Positions 11,501 to 21,521 are shown, numbered from the stretch's first letter. The stretch: 64,000 bases of DNA from Sphaerulina vaccinii (GCA_022570795.1 JAKUDP010000007.1:62001-126000), one strand, 5' to 3'. Notes: generated from the sequence alone by a model not told the origin. Made by a program: numbers and translations.

Positions 11501-12262
11501 AATGTCCAAATCAATGGCAACTCGGACATGATACGGCACATCATACTCTCGTATATCCTGAATAAAGTCGCTCGCATCTGCGATCCCACCAGGCCGTCGA
11601 TCTCGTTCCAGTTCGTGATGATCCTCAAACAGATCAAATCCCGCATTCGCACTCGCAACTTCAGCATAAGTATCCATGGCCGACACCTTACTCTTATTCT
11701 TCTCCGCAATAGGCAAAATCGCCCTCCTTACAGCCAACAGATCGTTGACATTCGCAAAAGACAGCTTCAGAAAAGGTCTCCTGTACCCCAGCAAATGATT
11801 CGGCATCTTCAAATCCTCCTTCTCCACCCTCTCCACCCCTCTCACCAACCCTTCAAACCCCCTCTTGACCCACTCCTCCACCTCCGCCTCCCTCCCCTTC
11901 TTCACTCCGATCAAAAAGTACGGTTGATACTCCACACTCGCCTTGAACTGTACATCGTCCTCTCCCAAGAAGTAAAAGTCCACAGCCGCTCTGTCTCCAG
12001 GATCTTTCTCGTCTTCAATGACAGTGGAGTGCATATTGAGAAGCCATCCTACGCGTTTCTTTCCCGCGTCAAAGCGTTCGAAGCCTTGTCCCTCATCGAT
12101 CTTATGGGCCAGACGTGTGGCTTCTATTCGTTCGTTTTGTTGGGATTGTTCCGAGGAGCGGAGAGTTGAGGCATCGACGACTCTAACCTTCCCGGCTTTC
12201 AAGTTGTTCGATGTTTTGTTGGCGCCGAATTTGGAACGGCCTTCTTTGCGGCGGACCGGCAT
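5540..12262 (-). CDS. POL2: DNA polymerase epsilon catalytic subunit
   Basis: One uninterrupted exon encodes 2,240 residues, close to the 2,222 of yeast Pol2. It is the leading-strand replicative polymerase with proofreading, acting in the nucleus with the Dpb2, Dpb3 and Dpb4 subunits. The exonuclease motif I, YDIETTK, places Asp289 and Glu291. Polymerase motif A, DVASMYPNIM, places Asp639; motif B is KVILNSFYGYVMRKGSRW; motif C, ELDTDGIW, places Asp875 and Asp877. These positions match yeast almost residue for residue. An inactive second polymerase half follows. The C-terminus carries both cysteine modules: CREC...CDNC, and CKKC ending with CACAGEW. The ATG at 12262 gives the usual basic N-terminus MPVRRKEGRSKFG. 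It is divergent from COX20 with a 305 bp shared upstream region. Confidence 0.98.
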   Translation of the reverse strand: MPVRRKEGRSKFGANKTSNNLKAGKVRVVDASTLRSSEQSQQNERIEATRLAHKIDEGQGFERFDAGKKRVGWLLNMHSTVIEDEKDPGDRAAVDFYFLGEDDVQFKASVEYQPYFLIGVKKGREAEVEEWVKRGFEGLVRGVERVEKEDLKMPNHLLGYRRPFLKLSFANVNDLLAVRRAILPIAEKNKSKVSAMDTYAEVASANAGFDLFEDHHELERDRRPGGIADASDFIQDIREYDVPYHVRVAIDLDIRIGKWYTVEAKHGHVKLKCLEERLTRADPVVMAYDIETTKLPLKFPDAAIDQIMMISYMIDGQGFLITNREIVSEDIEDFDYTPKPEFEGPFMIFNEPNEEAVIQRFFSCIKEARPTVMVTYNGDFFDWPFVEARASVHGLDMYQEIGFRKNSEDVYQSTHCAHMDAFAWVSRDSYLPQGSRGLKAVTVAKLGYDPDELDPELMTPYAQERPQTLAEYSVSDAVATYYLYMKYVHPFIFSLCTIIPLGPDDVLRKGTGTLCEMLLMVQAYQKEIVLPNKHVQPRESFWEGHLLESETYVGGHVESIECGVFRSDIPNNFAIDTTAIDELLAGLDDALRFTIEVEEKKNFDDVENYEEIKAQIVDRLMQLKATPNRSERPLIYHLDVASMYPNIMTTNRLQPDSMIDEADCAACDFNRPGKTCDRRMPWSWRGEFLPAKRDEYNMIRHALENEKFPGKFGPNSAARAFQDLSLDEQTGHVKKRLTDYSKKIYHKIHDTKTIEREAIICQRENPFYVDTVKNFRDRRYDYKGQQKVWKGKTSELEKAGAAAGEIDEAKKMIVLFDSLQLAHKVILNSFYGYVMRKGSRWYSMEMAGVTCLTGAKIIQMARQIVERIGRPLELDTDGIWCILPATFPENFAFKMKNGKKLAISYPCAMLNHLVHKDFTNHQYEELKDPNTFKYEKHSDNTIFFEVDGPYRAMILPTSKDEDRNLKKRYAVFNDDGSLAELKGFEVKRRGELRLIKIFQQQIFKFFLEGSTLAETYGAVAKVANKWLDVLHSHGSMLADEELIDLICENKSMTKTLEEYGAQKSTAITTAKRLAEFLGEQMVKDKGLNCKYIISSRPKNAPVTERAIPVAILSAEESVKRHYLRKWMKEDPGSMDPRDLIDWDYYLERLGSVIQKLITIPAALQKIKNPVPRVAHPDWLNRRIAQKEDKFQQAKMTDMFQKQPLKELDANRQPIRSSGGDMEDFGATPMSKLKPGTATKVIASQKRKTRDETPVTSINPYDALPPVMPSITEDYVGWLQYQKKKWKIQKAARKRRRQLFGEKRQDATDAIGTFFRNQAELLYTSDWQVLQLRGPDSPGEVKAFVLIDKKVHQLKVVVPRQVYLNLKEDDLPDVSVDGVQAEKIVNHTLPNGHPSTHLFKLTMPEQVYVKETEKLSMLFNHSSVEGVYERQVPLDVRAMLELGCVCTFDETQRGVLGKGLEQGFDLSTLRTVPPKQPYMGSASFSYLALYHISAGERQIYALFSSTRAEVKIIVLNRARSEQGMPNVDRIYEDMLSRKLEKNEDKPWQTTIEYQDRLHFQTVQVTTQRRAFQELGDAVKKIQKEESLPIMLVLQSHSATMLMHDLAILQTFPSMRLKPDEADKQLPPLGWQSFVAKRLVSHYLDLGLWLDHLLEFARYGNVPICNLEMDDPRFLIDIAYARRLQKEKVILWWSEDARPDHAGHEKDDILGGMEAVDMPSVNNPGTYSSVCIDLSVKNLAINTILCSAVLNDAEGSSGDPLGISGAGAQEDALDDTAQNIQSENAFATAGISALREMVKAWWVQACATGGCEMADRLVQHLVRWVESPSSRLYDKNLHYYVQTMSRKAFQQLMSEFRRVGSHVVFANAGRLLLQTSKAEVGNAFAYSEYVLKTINSKPAFHFLDLSITEYWDYLAWYDEFNYGGKACEKVVAEDEQTLDTIMHWQIGSFLPEILQPMFNQWVVEYIELMHARKRSAPGIVGTQRATQLPIHASIFNSEKDDQTTPGTVLQKAFSKPLMKQIQQLIKRQRSESLIEELVSDWTFPALPGSHLSNQQNPVLELVKSLMQVLSLDKTIQLEARLLRKDLLHLFDIREFSNEGTFTNPSSTICIKQLSCRECCVPKDIDLCRDSDVSLTTSSSSEVVLSPKCDNCHAKFDTLHIEERLLADVSKLALQWMSQDLKCKKCKRVRTNEFMEHCACAGEWIGTVDKGKIVKELKVYEGVSRYYGLRMLEGLVKGFRSGL

Positions 12263-12567
12263 TGTGGAGAGAAGTGTCTATTGAAGGAGCCGGCGTGGCT
12301 TCCAAAGTGCTGTATTATGTTTTCATGTCGATCGTAAAAGTCAGTCGTGCAGAGTGGCGAAAGAAGGTGTTGATGAAGAGAGTCGTTGTCAATGCGAAGT
12401 TGAGGAAAGAGCAAGTCGCGTGTCAGTCGCGCTTCCGTTCCCACTTACAGTACGCGACGCGCTTTCCGATCCGATACTTACCGAGAACTCTAAAGTTCAG
12501 CGAGCCTCGAACCTCAATCCGAGTTCACTTCCGATGCCATCATAGACCATACTACAACACATCAAAA
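12263..12567. promoter_or_regulatory. Shared upstream region of POL2 and COX20
   Basis: These 305 bases separate the two divergent start codons and must contain both promoters and 5' leaders. I see no TATA box; an ACGCGAC-type repeat of CGCGT/GACGCG words occurs around 12415-12465, close to the MluI cell-cycle box core ACGCGT seen upstream of replication genes. That link is inference. Confidence 0.4.
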
Positions 12568-13214
12568 ATGGCAGACGACACAAGGAAACCACAGCCAACA
12601 GAGGATTTATCGAAAGAGGCATTAACAGTCGACCCCAACTACAAACCCTTCTCCGGCTCACAATGGAACGGCAAACCTCCCGAAAATGCCAACCTGATGG
12701 CCGGAGGCACACAACATACAGCAGGAGGCAAAGAACCTGAGGTCAATCTCGTTAATGCGATTAAGACGGGAAGACCTTTTACGGAGGTTCATAAAGCACC
12801 GTGTGTTCGGGATTCTTTATTACAGGGCATTGGAGCTGGGACTGCGGTTGGGGCGACGAGGATGATTTTTGGAAGTACGTCTACATCCTTCTCCTCTTCT
12901 TGCTGATGTTATGCTGATGTTTGGTCACAGCCCCCGTATTCAAAGCTTGTTCATGGGCAGTTGGTACCTGGGCCGCTGCATCTATTGGTCTGTATAACTA
13001 TTGTCTGTACAAAAGACAAGCCGAAAAGCAGGGTATGATTAGGGCCATGGAGATTTTAGATACGAAGAGGTTGGAAAAACAGGCAAGAGAGGAGAGGAAA
13101 GCTGCGCTAAGAGAGGAGAGGAGGTTGGCGAAAGAGAAAGAGTTGGAAGTGCAGTATCAGGCTGCGAGTGATAAGCAGAGTTCTGGTGGGAGGGCGTGGT
13201 ATAAGTTTTGGTGA
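12568..13214 (+). CDS. COX20: Cytochrome c oxidase assembly protein COX20
   Basis: Two exons, 12568-12874 and 12931-13214, give 196 residues. The 56 nt intron has GTACGT and CACAG ends and is phase-consistent. Cox20 is an inner-membrane chaperone that presents newly made Cox2 for processing and copper insertion in complex IV assembly. The family core is plain: APCVRDSLLQGIGAGTAVGATRM forms the first membrane hairpin segment. The second exon continues with PVFKACSWAVGTWAAASIGLYNYCLYKRQ, the conserved second segment ending in the YC-YKR motif. The tail is a long charged coiled coil of Lys, Glu and Arg. The N-terminal ~85 residues are hydrophilic and variable, as in other filamentous fungi. Confidence 0.92.
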
Positions 13215-13589
13215 GAAGGAGGAAGAAGATCTCATGATGGGAGTGTACATATGTATCACTACTGTAAGAAAACATGTGCATTATCAACCAGGTCACGAGG
13301 GCGAGGGACAGAAGAGAAGACCACAATTGCACGACGGACCTGAGGAAGATACCAGTGAATATCGCACACCAAATGGCGCCGCTCCACACCGCATATTTCA
13401 CCCCATCATCAAAGTGCTGTCCTCTATCATCTGAGCAGGACACCGTGATCCGACCTCCTTCACCAATCCGCATTTCTGCACCCAAAGATTTCCAGTAGTA
13501 CAGCTCAAATTTCCGCTTAACTGTCTTCGAAGTAGGCAAACGAAACAATTCTCATAATAGAACATTCCCAAAGGCACCATCGTGCCTCA
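13215..13589. other. 3' flank of COX20
   Basis: A minus-strand frame from 13548 down to 13039 has membrane-like stretches but overlaps the COX20 last exon in antisense and starts without family support, so I do not call it. Nothing else is seen. Confidence 0.35.
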
Positions 13590-13781
13590 CTAGCGTATCA
13601 ACGCGTCGTAGATATCAATCGCGTGTACGATGCCGGGGTTGTCGACACAGATCTTAAAGCGGGATCTTAGGCATAGCCGATAGGTTTCGTTCCGTAGCTC
13701 AACGGGGAGTCGTAAGAGGGGTGATTGATCTTGATGATTGTGTCGTCTCGCTGTGGGATGCGTGTCGACTGATTCAGCCAT
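13590..13781 (-). pseudogene. Truncated LPxELRN-type (F-box-like) gene
   Basis: From an ATG at 13781 the minus strand reads 63 residues containing SPLLRLPVELRNETYRLCL. That is the N-terminal signature of the very large fungal family of short proteins usually annotated as F-box-like or 2EXR. A stop follows at 13590, where relatives continue for another 150 residues or more with an ALLxxCRQIxxEA segment. No phase-consistent intron rescues the frame: the tempting GTGAGG donor at the stop would rejoin to another stop. The intact relative at 15353-16012 is only 1.6 kb away, so this looks like a dead copy. Confidence 0.4.
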
Positions 13782-14457
13782 TGTTGGCAATCTTCGTAGG
13801 GCTTCCAGATGGCATTCCTTAGGAGTACATCCTATGCGAGGAAGCGGCCATTGATGGTCGTGAGGTCGCATTGCATACCAGGGTCCTGGCTTGGAAGGTA
13901 CGTTCGCCTCCACTCCATTTCTTGACTGTTGCTTTGTAGCACATCGAGAATGGCGATCTTTGGCGGCTCGTCAGCGCATGACCAACATGTTCGACAGGCT
14001 GAATCATGATCTGAAATGAGCTCTGGCTTCCATTGGAACAATCTCAAGAATTGAGACCTTGACTGCCTCAGCCTGAGTCTGTTTGTTCTTGTGATGAGGT
14101 GTAACTCGGGAGAGGCAAAGCAATTAGCATTGTAAGAGCCAGCTTGCACTGACTCACATCGTGGATACAACTCTTATGCGAGTCACCAAAAGTAGAACAA
14201 AATTGCTGAGATGTGCTTGACGCGTTGATGGAGATGGGAAACGTAAAGTGCGTAAATGGAGAACTGCACAGACCAACTGCTGAGTAAGTGAAGACAACCC
14301 ACCTCGGCTTCTCCTCCAGCACCACAACAACAACCTTTCACTAAACAGCCCACCTACCACGCATTGTCCACGTGTCAACTTCACCAGCAATGTTCTTATA
14401 CTGCTCAAGAACTCTTGAACAACTTGTGCAGCCTCATACTCCTCCTTGAACACCACA
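13782..14457. other. Intergenic, nothing recognised
   Basis: Several overlapping short frames on the minus strand start at arbitrary codons and show no domain. The right part is the upstream region of the gene at 14458. Confidence 0.4.
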
Positions 14458-15036
14458 ATGCCTTCCAGACTGACCAATCTCGCCATATTGGCTGCCCTCG
14501 TAGCTATCATCTTCGCCCCATTCATCGCTTCCGTTAGCGATACTCTTCAAACAGAAGTTAAGGCACCTCCGAAGTTCGTAAGAGATAAAATCTTGGAGTA
14601 CGACTTCGTACGAGGTGCTCTGCTCAGAGGCAGCGTACCCATCGATGCCATCATTCTCAGGCGCGATGGACATACATTTGGAGCTACACACGCAAAGCGC
14701 AACGAGTACTTGCAAGTCGAAGTTCCCGGATCTGGAAAGCTGCGAGGTGCGAAAGCTATCAGAAATAGGAAACAGGACTTTGCATACAGTGAAGACTTTC
14801 CACTCGGGCAGAAGGTTTTGCACACGTTAAGGTTCGATGGAGCTGGCGGGGCGAGGACGAAGTTAAAGTATGAGAAGAAGTGGAAGGGAAGTCTCGCAAT
14901 GTACGTCCTTGGAACATTAGGTTATGTGGATGCCGTTGGTGTGGCTGGCAACAGCGATCTCGAGGGAGTGAGGCGTGCATTGGAAGAGGCTTTTGAGGAA
15001 GAGAGGGAGACTTGGGGTGTTGCGAGATATGACTGA
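14458..15036 (+). CDS. Membrane-anchored or secreted protein, possible START-like
   Basis: A single exon of 192 residues from the ATG at 14458; an in-frame TTG 12 bases earlier is not a likely start. Residues 1-25 are a hydrophobic signal peptide or anchor (LAILAALVAIIFAPFIASV). The remainder shows a pattern reminiscent of SRPBCC/START-like ligand-binding folds: VKAPPKFVRDKILEYDF near the start of the domain and TLRFDGAGGARTKLKYEKKW in the middle. It ends with a helix, GVRRALEEAFEEERE, that would fit the long C-terminal helix of that fold. The similarity is by eye and weak. Function is unknown. Confidence 0.6.
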   Translation: MPSRLTNLAILAALVAIIFAPFIASVSDTLQTEVKAPPKFVRDKILEYDFVRGALLRGSVPIDAIILRRDGHTFGATHAKRNEYLQVEVPGSGKLRGAKAIRNRKQDFAYSEDFPLGQKVLHTLRFDGAGGARTKLKYEKKWKGSLAMYVLGTLGYVDAVGVAGNSDLEGVRRALEEAFEEERETWGVARYD

Positions 15037-15352
15037 GTTGTGCTCATGCGCAACGATGCGAGCGGCTCGGAGAGTGTGTAGCTGGCAGCAGGCATTGAGA
15101 CTTGATCTGCAACTGGTTGAAGGATCCTCTATCGCAACAATGGACGACTATGCCGAGTATGGTCTGGTGTCTTACACCAAGCCATTCAAGGGCAATAGAA
15201 GATTGCAACCGATGTGTGACGCGACGAACGCATCCGCCCATACGACGAGTCGTTGCTCGCGGTGTGCTGCTATGCTCAAGCGGCTTGCAGGACTGCCACC
15301 ACCTGTAGCCACATTTCCGCCTTCAGCGCACTTTCATCGGCATCTACGACGC
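15037..15352. other. Convergent 3' spacer
   Basis: A plus-strand frame runs across this interval into 15625, but it lies antisense to the LPxELRN gene and has shadow-like composition. No gene is called. Confidence 0.4.
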
Positions 15353-16012
15353 CTACTCGTCCGCCCAACGTTTGTCCGTCTCGATCAAACTGCCTCGCTG
15401 CATCGTCACGAACTCCTCCACCAGCTCCCACGGATGGCCTTTTTTGGCGAAGCAACGTGCAGTATCGAACATGGCACCAAGAATAGCACCCATGATCCTG
15501 ACCCCCTGGGCATGATTGCCTTTATGAAGCCGCTCCATGGGAATTTGACCAGCTCCTTCATAGTACGCTCTGAGCCAGACTATGAGATTCTTCCAGTTTG
15601 GTGCGCTGATATTGACACTGTATGAAAAGCCGTGCTTCGGATGGTCACTCATCAGAAAGCCTTTGGAGAACTTGGATACCGCCTGGGAGTCGAAATTCGT
15701 GATGAAGAACTTGAAGGTATTCTTTGAGTACCAGATTGCAGTGGCTTCGATTGCTATCTGCTTGCAACTGGATAGCAAGGCTGGTCGTGTGTAGCCGGTA
15801 TGACTGACAAGCACTTTGTCGGACTCGGGAAGAATGAAGTCGTAGATCCTTGATAGGTGTCAGTCTTGTCAAGTTGAGTGATGTTGCGCGGCAGGAGGGA
15901 TCACGTACTTATTTCTCAGCTCACCGGGTAGACCCAGAAGTCGCGAGTCGCTCTGCTCTGCATACTCACGAGGTCGAGATGTGTTTTGACGAACATTACT
16001 AGCAGCGGCCAT
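15353..16012 (-). CDS. LPxELRN-type (F-box-like/2EXR) protein
   Basis: Two exons on the minus strand, 16012-15909 and 15848-15353, give 199 residues. The 60 nt intron has GTACGT and TCAAG ends and joins LPGELRN-K to IYDFILPES in phase, restoring the family motif. After this opening the protein has PALLSSCKQIAIEATAIWYSKNTFKF, the standard second block of the family, then a variable mixed region. Members are expanded in plant-associated and soil fungi and are often described as F-box-like, which would mean substrate recruitment to SCF ubiquitin ligases; that function is rarely shown. Copy number and divergence suggest fast evolution. The truncated relative is at 13590-13781. Confidence 0.75.
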
Positions 16013-17728
16013 CGTTGATATGATGTGACCCTTCGGAGAAGTAGATGGGAGTATCAAAAGATGCAATTTCTTGCTAGATACCAAAGATTTACCTGAGAGC
16101 TCAAAATTATGCAACATTACGACCATGGGTCGGCCTCAACTCACTTCTCCACATATCTGGAACACCCACGTGGCGAACCAGTCGATTCCGAGTGTCGTGA
16201 TCTTCCACTTCGCATTCATGTTCGCAGTGGAAGTCACCTTGCTTTGCTGAAGGCGATACTGAAGACACTTGAGGAAACTGGGGCTTTGCTACCGAAACAG
16301 CAAGGAGAAATTACTGCTATCGATCCAGCGACTACAGCTTCGAAGGTGGATTGGAAAATATATCCATGACCTAGTCATGGCTAGGTATCTGGGACATGAA
16401 TAAGCCTGCTACAGATTCATGTTGAGCAATGGCTTGATCTTTACAAAGACTTGCCGTCCAACTGAACCAACGAAAGTCCCAGGTATCAAGCTGTCAAACA
16501 CTATAGCTCATCATGACAGCATGACAGTGACAGGCTGCCCATTCAGATGCTCGACCGTCCAGCGATCCGGCGCACAATCCCCAGAATCGCATACTTTTGC
16601 GAAATCTCGTCTAGACACAAATGGACGTGTCAGGGTGCGCCCTTCATTGATTCCAGCATCTCTGCGACAGTATCGTATAGACTAAAGCAGAGAAGTGGAT
16701 GCGGGTCATTAGCGCCGTAAGTGAGTAGATGGAGCTGTAGTATCTTCTAAGCATCTACGCAAAGATTGACTCTATCCAGCAGGTTCCAAAGGTGCCTCTT
16801 GGTATTCTGGCCAGCAATCATTCCCTCCGTGGCATACGTAAAGTGTCCGTCCGCCTCTGCGCCTTTGCACTCTGCAATGCGCACAGCCTATGTGCCAAGC
16901 TATAACGCCTGTTAGCCCGCTTCACAATAGTAGCAAACACACCTCTGCTTTTCGGTCTCCATTTCTTCGTATACTCGACATTCGAGAAGTATACGCAACG
17001 AAAAGATGGTATGATCTAACCCCATATTACGACTACTTTGACAAATTGCTAATGTGATCTCAGTCCCACTATAGACCAAATAGCTCCGCGAATAGCTGGC
17101 TGCTACCTGAAGCAGACACCCTGCAGTAAGCCGTCTACGATTCCTACGCGTACAAACTACTGATGTATATCAGTCGTTCGACCGATCCTGCTCGCATCGG
17201 CCTCAACGATATCGATGGTCCAGTCGTTCTGGCCTCCCTCTGTGCTTGCTATGGCAATGTCAGACTTCTTGGAGACGGACCTACTGCATCGAGGATTCAA
17301 ATTGCAGGTGGAAGAATCTCTGGCGCATCGCGCTGGGTTCATGAGGTCGTGGTGAAGAACGGCCCATATCCTCAACCTCCATTGTAAGTATCAGCGGGCG
17401 GATCAAAGATATGGGTGGAGGCCAAGGCTAAGATACTGATAGCGTTCAAAGCCTCGTGGATGTACCAATTGCGCAGGAGATCGTCCTTGACGAGATGGTC
17501 AAGTCCTGAGTCACTACCAAGCGCCTGCAGGACAATACCGCGGCGAACACGATCGAATTCGCAGGGCGTAAGGTCTTCGGTAACCTGGAGTGGAACACGG
17601 TTGCACTTGAGGCTCTGCGAACGATGGGATAGCTGGTTGCCGGATGAACTCCGAACCAAACCATACTCCATCATTGATTCTCGGTGGTAAGGAGAGGGTA
17701 GTCCGCCAGGATGGAGAGCGAAGTGCAG
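16013..17728. other. Long spacer, one doubtful coding stretch
   Basis: Mostly nothing. On the minus strand about 17590-17372 reads EFDRVRRGIVLQALGSDSGL followed by an amphipathic stretch that looks protein-like, but I find no start, splice partners or family for it. It could be an exon of an unrecognised gene or chance. Confidence 0.3.
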
Positions 17729-19498
17729 TCAGAAATATCGTAGTGCTGCAGATCTAGCCGATAATAGCAGGAAACTATCAACAACATTCAAGTAGAACGC
17801 ATTCGATCTTCCTGCACCATTGCCCTCAGCTTTGTACTGATAGCATCCCGGTTGACTCGGAGCATTGAATGCGATGTTTCCATTCGAATCACTCGTCAAT
17901 CCTCCAGGACCGCTCAGCCTAGCACCACCAAAGTTCGATGTACCGCCGCCGTTGGGGCTTCGAGACGTGACTGTGATCGACACAGGACTACCCGAAGCTA
18001 CAACCGCGTACTGTGGAGTAATAGTAAGAAGACTCTGCAGATTGAAAGCATCGAATTGCCACAGCGAAGAGTCTCCCGGTCGGACCTGTGCTCCGCAGCC
18101 TCCGGAAGTGGTGGAAGACGCCATTGTTTAGAACTCCCCAGTACGAGTTGCCGCTCTGTTGAGTACTGCCGATACGGGTGATGAAGTAATCATTGAAGCT
18201 GGGAGAGAATGATCCATCATAAGTGTAGCCGGTGAGCATAGCGCCAGCATCAGTCTGGCTTGTGATTGAAGTTCCCATTGAAGCACCACATTGGTGCGTG
18301 CCGCCGCTGGGCGTGGTGATCGATCGCGGACCTGCGTAGATACAGCCTTCGAAGACGGTGCCTTGTGTACTGTCAGCCTCGATGCGATGGAAGGCGTTGA
18401 CGGAACCCGAAGGTGCGTTGGCTGGCTGTGTGCAGGTGATCTGGCCGGTTGTTGCAGATGGATAATTTTTGGGCGGTGCACCACAGTTGGAGATTTGAGT
18501 TGCGAGGACGAAGCTTGTCGAGGTGGAAGCGCAAGTTTCGGAGACAGTAATCGAGATAGATGTCATGGTAACGGTCTGAGTGGTGGACTCGGTCGCGGTG
18601 CTAGTCACGCTCTCGGTCAGAGTTCGGGTCTGCTGCGAGAGAGTACTGGTCGCGCTCTGGGTGACAGTCTGAATCTGCGGCGAGGCAGTAACGGTGACTG
18701 TGACTGGTTGGCGGGTAACTGGATCTAGTCAGCAGAGTAACTTTCCATCTGAAAAATTGTAACAGAACTGTGACCACAGGAGGGGTCAAGAAGCATTTGC
18801 AAGCTGCCTGGACTTTGGTCAAAGAGGGAGTATGGCGATAGCCGGCTTTCATGAAGTCGGGATAAGAAGAGGCACCATAGCCCGGAGCTGGCTGTCTCGC
18901 CTCGATCTCATGGAATTCTGCTGCTTCTCTTTTCGTGTTTGCTCTGGGAGTGAATCGGGCATAAGGAATTTGCGTGATCGCTGCGGTAGTGATCGTTGTG
19001 CTGCAGCTTATGGCTGATGTTTGCGTATCGGTAGTGAGTGCGGTCCTAGATCTAAGGTCAGCTGAGTCTCTGGGACACGAAATTGGTCGCAACAGGTCGT
19101 CCTTAAGCTCGGTACATCAAGGGCTCAAGCCAAGTGAGCCACGCGGGATCGACATACGCCGTAATGGTGTTTGTAGCAGTGGTAGTAGCAGTAGAAGTGT
19201 CAGTGACCGTAAGCGAGATCGACTGAGGCGTTATTGTCTGAGTGATGGTCGTTGTCGTGATCGACGAGGGTGTCACAGTTTGAGTGACAGTATTCCCATG
19301 TCTGGCGTTGACGGTGGTCGTGGAAGCTGGTGGGCAAGATCCAATCAGAGATTTGCAGTATTTCGACGCAGCAGGCTTCCACTTCGCTGGGATCGTGTCC
19401 TTCCAGAGACAGCTGTCGTATGCGCAGCCAGCAGGATAAGAGTTGGGTGCGGCATTCACCAACACGATGGCCGAAGCCAGGATCGCCGAGTACTTCAT
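17729..19498 (-). pseudogene. Secreted DUF4430-like surface protein, frame broken
   Basis: The minus strand encodes a signal peptide (MKYSAILASAIVLVNAAP), a short Cys-containing head, a Thr/Val/Ser repeat stalk, and two globular blocks ending in GDSSLWQFDAFN, which resembles the DUF4430/bacterial-Ig type surface proteins of fungi. The first intron, 19115-19070 (46 nt), is phase-consistent. Two later joins are not. Around 18770-18725 every acceptor is in the wrong phase for every GT donor, though both sides look coding. At 18122 the reading frame must skip one base to pass from SYWGVLNN to ASSTTSGG. So the gene carries two frame breaks, unless the assembly has indel errors. The last exon stops at 17729. 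Confidence 0.5.
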
Positions 19499-21521
19499 CC
19501 TGCTAAATTATTGAGTGTGTAGGGTCTGTGAGGTCGGCAGGACGATGCGTGCGTGAGTATGGACCGCATCCCATCATATAGAAGGCAATACCGCCCCCCA
19601 AAGTTTGCTCTTGACATACTCTTGCGCCAGGAAGAGTCGGAGCACCGTGGCGTAGCTGTAAGCGAGATATTGTTGACTTTGAGTAGCTGAAGAGATGAGA
19701 AGTGCTCCTGTGGCTGACTGAGGAAAGCAACATCCGGAATGGTGATGCATGAAGACCATGTGCAACTTCAAAATATGGCACGAATATTTGCTGTTTGTAG
19801 CAAGCCGTGCCATGATCCTGATGCTAGCGACTGGTAGTGCTGCCATGCTCCACGGGCTCGTCACATGGGAATGGCTTAGCACAATCTTGCTTCACGATCC
19901 ACACCGAGTCGCGCGGCAGAAGCGTGCAGCACACTAGAATCTGATGCATCTTGCTCAAGCGAAGTGTATTACAGTCGACACAGGAGCTTTCGAGACGATT
20001 GTTTGAGCAACGGCATGTCCTTTCGACTAAAAGTGATGTTGAAAAACTCTAACACGGCGAGACGTGCCTGCTGCATTTTCATGACTTCTCCTAGTCTCGC
20101 TTGGCAATCCTTATGCGCAGCCGGAACAATGTCTGACCAACTGCTCCTGGTATAGACGAGATTGGTTTGAAAATGTGGCTGGCTGTAGGGCAGAGCCACG
20201 TGCAATCTATGCTCGAGAAGGGAAGGTCAAAAGCATGTCTCCTAGCCGGATCGAGGAATAAGTTTCCTAGTGGATCTTGGTTCTCGATCATCTGGACTTC
20301 CGCGGCGAGATTCTGCGTCCCGACATGCATGAAAAGCGATTATGCATGCAACGATGTCGAGAACTACCAGTCATACGACTGTTCTTGACGAAGCTCGTCG
20401 CGAACCTGAGGTCGTTGTGGTGGGGATTTCGAACAGTAAGACAGCTATACGACACTGCGCCAACACCATCTGATGGTCTCATTGCATTGAGCCAGCAATG
20501 ACAGTTGGACAGCACATTCGCCCTGGCACTATTGTTTCTTGGTCGTCACGGGCTTTGGCTCGTGATCCGAAGCACTGAGGACCAGACGCTCGCACCGTTG
20601 ACTCAGATCGATGACTGGATCGTCCACGAGGAGGACCAACTTCAGAAGCCGCTTGGGTCATCTCTGGGGCGAGTCCAAAGCGATACATTGTCGAGAGCTA
20701 TGCTCATATGCAGATGCGAGCGATAAACGCTGCGCTTCTTGGAAGGTATGAGATGTTGCCTTTAGATCCAGGAAGTGGCACGGTCGAAGGTCGTGAGCGT
20801 AAAGACGATATGGCCTCGACTGCCTCAAGATGATGGACGGCAGGAGAGTTGATTTTAGAGAAGTGAAGGGCTGATGAGTGGAGTTGCTCCAAAGTTGTGT
20901 TGGCTTGGAGGTCCCGAGAGCATACGGCCGAAAGGCAGATCTCTGACGTATGTAGATTGAGATATCATGCATCAAGACCGCTACCAATCTGCAGCATGCA
21001 GGTTGGCATTTGTTTGCGCCCTCCAGGCACTCGATGTCGTGAGTACTAATGAGTCGGAGAGTCTTGACGGGACAATTGTCCGAAAATGCCGGCGCGTCTC
21101 GGGCTTTTCACTGCGCTTCTCGCTCGTACAGCACCGCCGCAATCCTCTCAGGTGTGCATGCCGGCGAATGCTGGATAGCACGTTGATGGAAAACAAGGTG
21201 TCGCCACCCCAATGCTACCAGTTCTACTTCGTATGATCGTCGGATCTCCACTTCACTTGTGGGGAAGTCCTTGCTCGTGATGCTTGGCGTAGCTTGCTTT
21301 CCCCAATACGACATCACTTCTCTCCTTCCGGGTTCTCGTACGTATCGAATGTTCGTCACAATGGAAGCGGTGATCGTAGGGCGTTGTTGTCGAGGAATTC
21401 CGGGGTATTCGCATTCAATGCGATAGCCATGCTATGCCATCTTGTAGGCAGGCTGCGATATATAAGTAACCAGTGCGGAAACACTGTCCATCTCATCATC
21501 AACACACAAACAGATCACATC
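19499..21521. other. Long intergenic region
   Basis: No gene is supported in 2 kb. Open frames on both strands are short, overlap one another and lack any recognisable motif. The right end is the promoter of the Kex2-type repeat protein, including a good TATA box. Confidence 0.45.
21459..21466 (+). promoter_or_regulatory. TATA box
   Basis: TATATAAG lies 56 bases upstream of the ATG at 21522. A strong TATA element this close fits a short-leader, highly inducible gene such as those for small secreted fungal proteins. Confidence 0.5.

Noticed and set aside
10796..12169. 457-residue open frame on the plus strand inside POL2
   Set aside because: It lies antisense to POL2, is rich in His/Arg/Leu as shadows of this strand are, and has no domain.
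13039..13548. 169-residue minus-strand frame with membrane-like segments
   Set aside because: It overlaps the COX20 last exon in antisense and lacks family support; the hydrophobic stretch may be chance.
14975..15625. 216-residue plus-strand frame
   Set aside because: It covers the antisense of the LPxELRN gene and overlaps the end of the 14458 gene; no family or start support.
17372..17674. Minus-strand frame in the spacer
   Set aside because: Looks partly protein-like, but there is no start codon context, splice logic or family; left as a note under the spacer.
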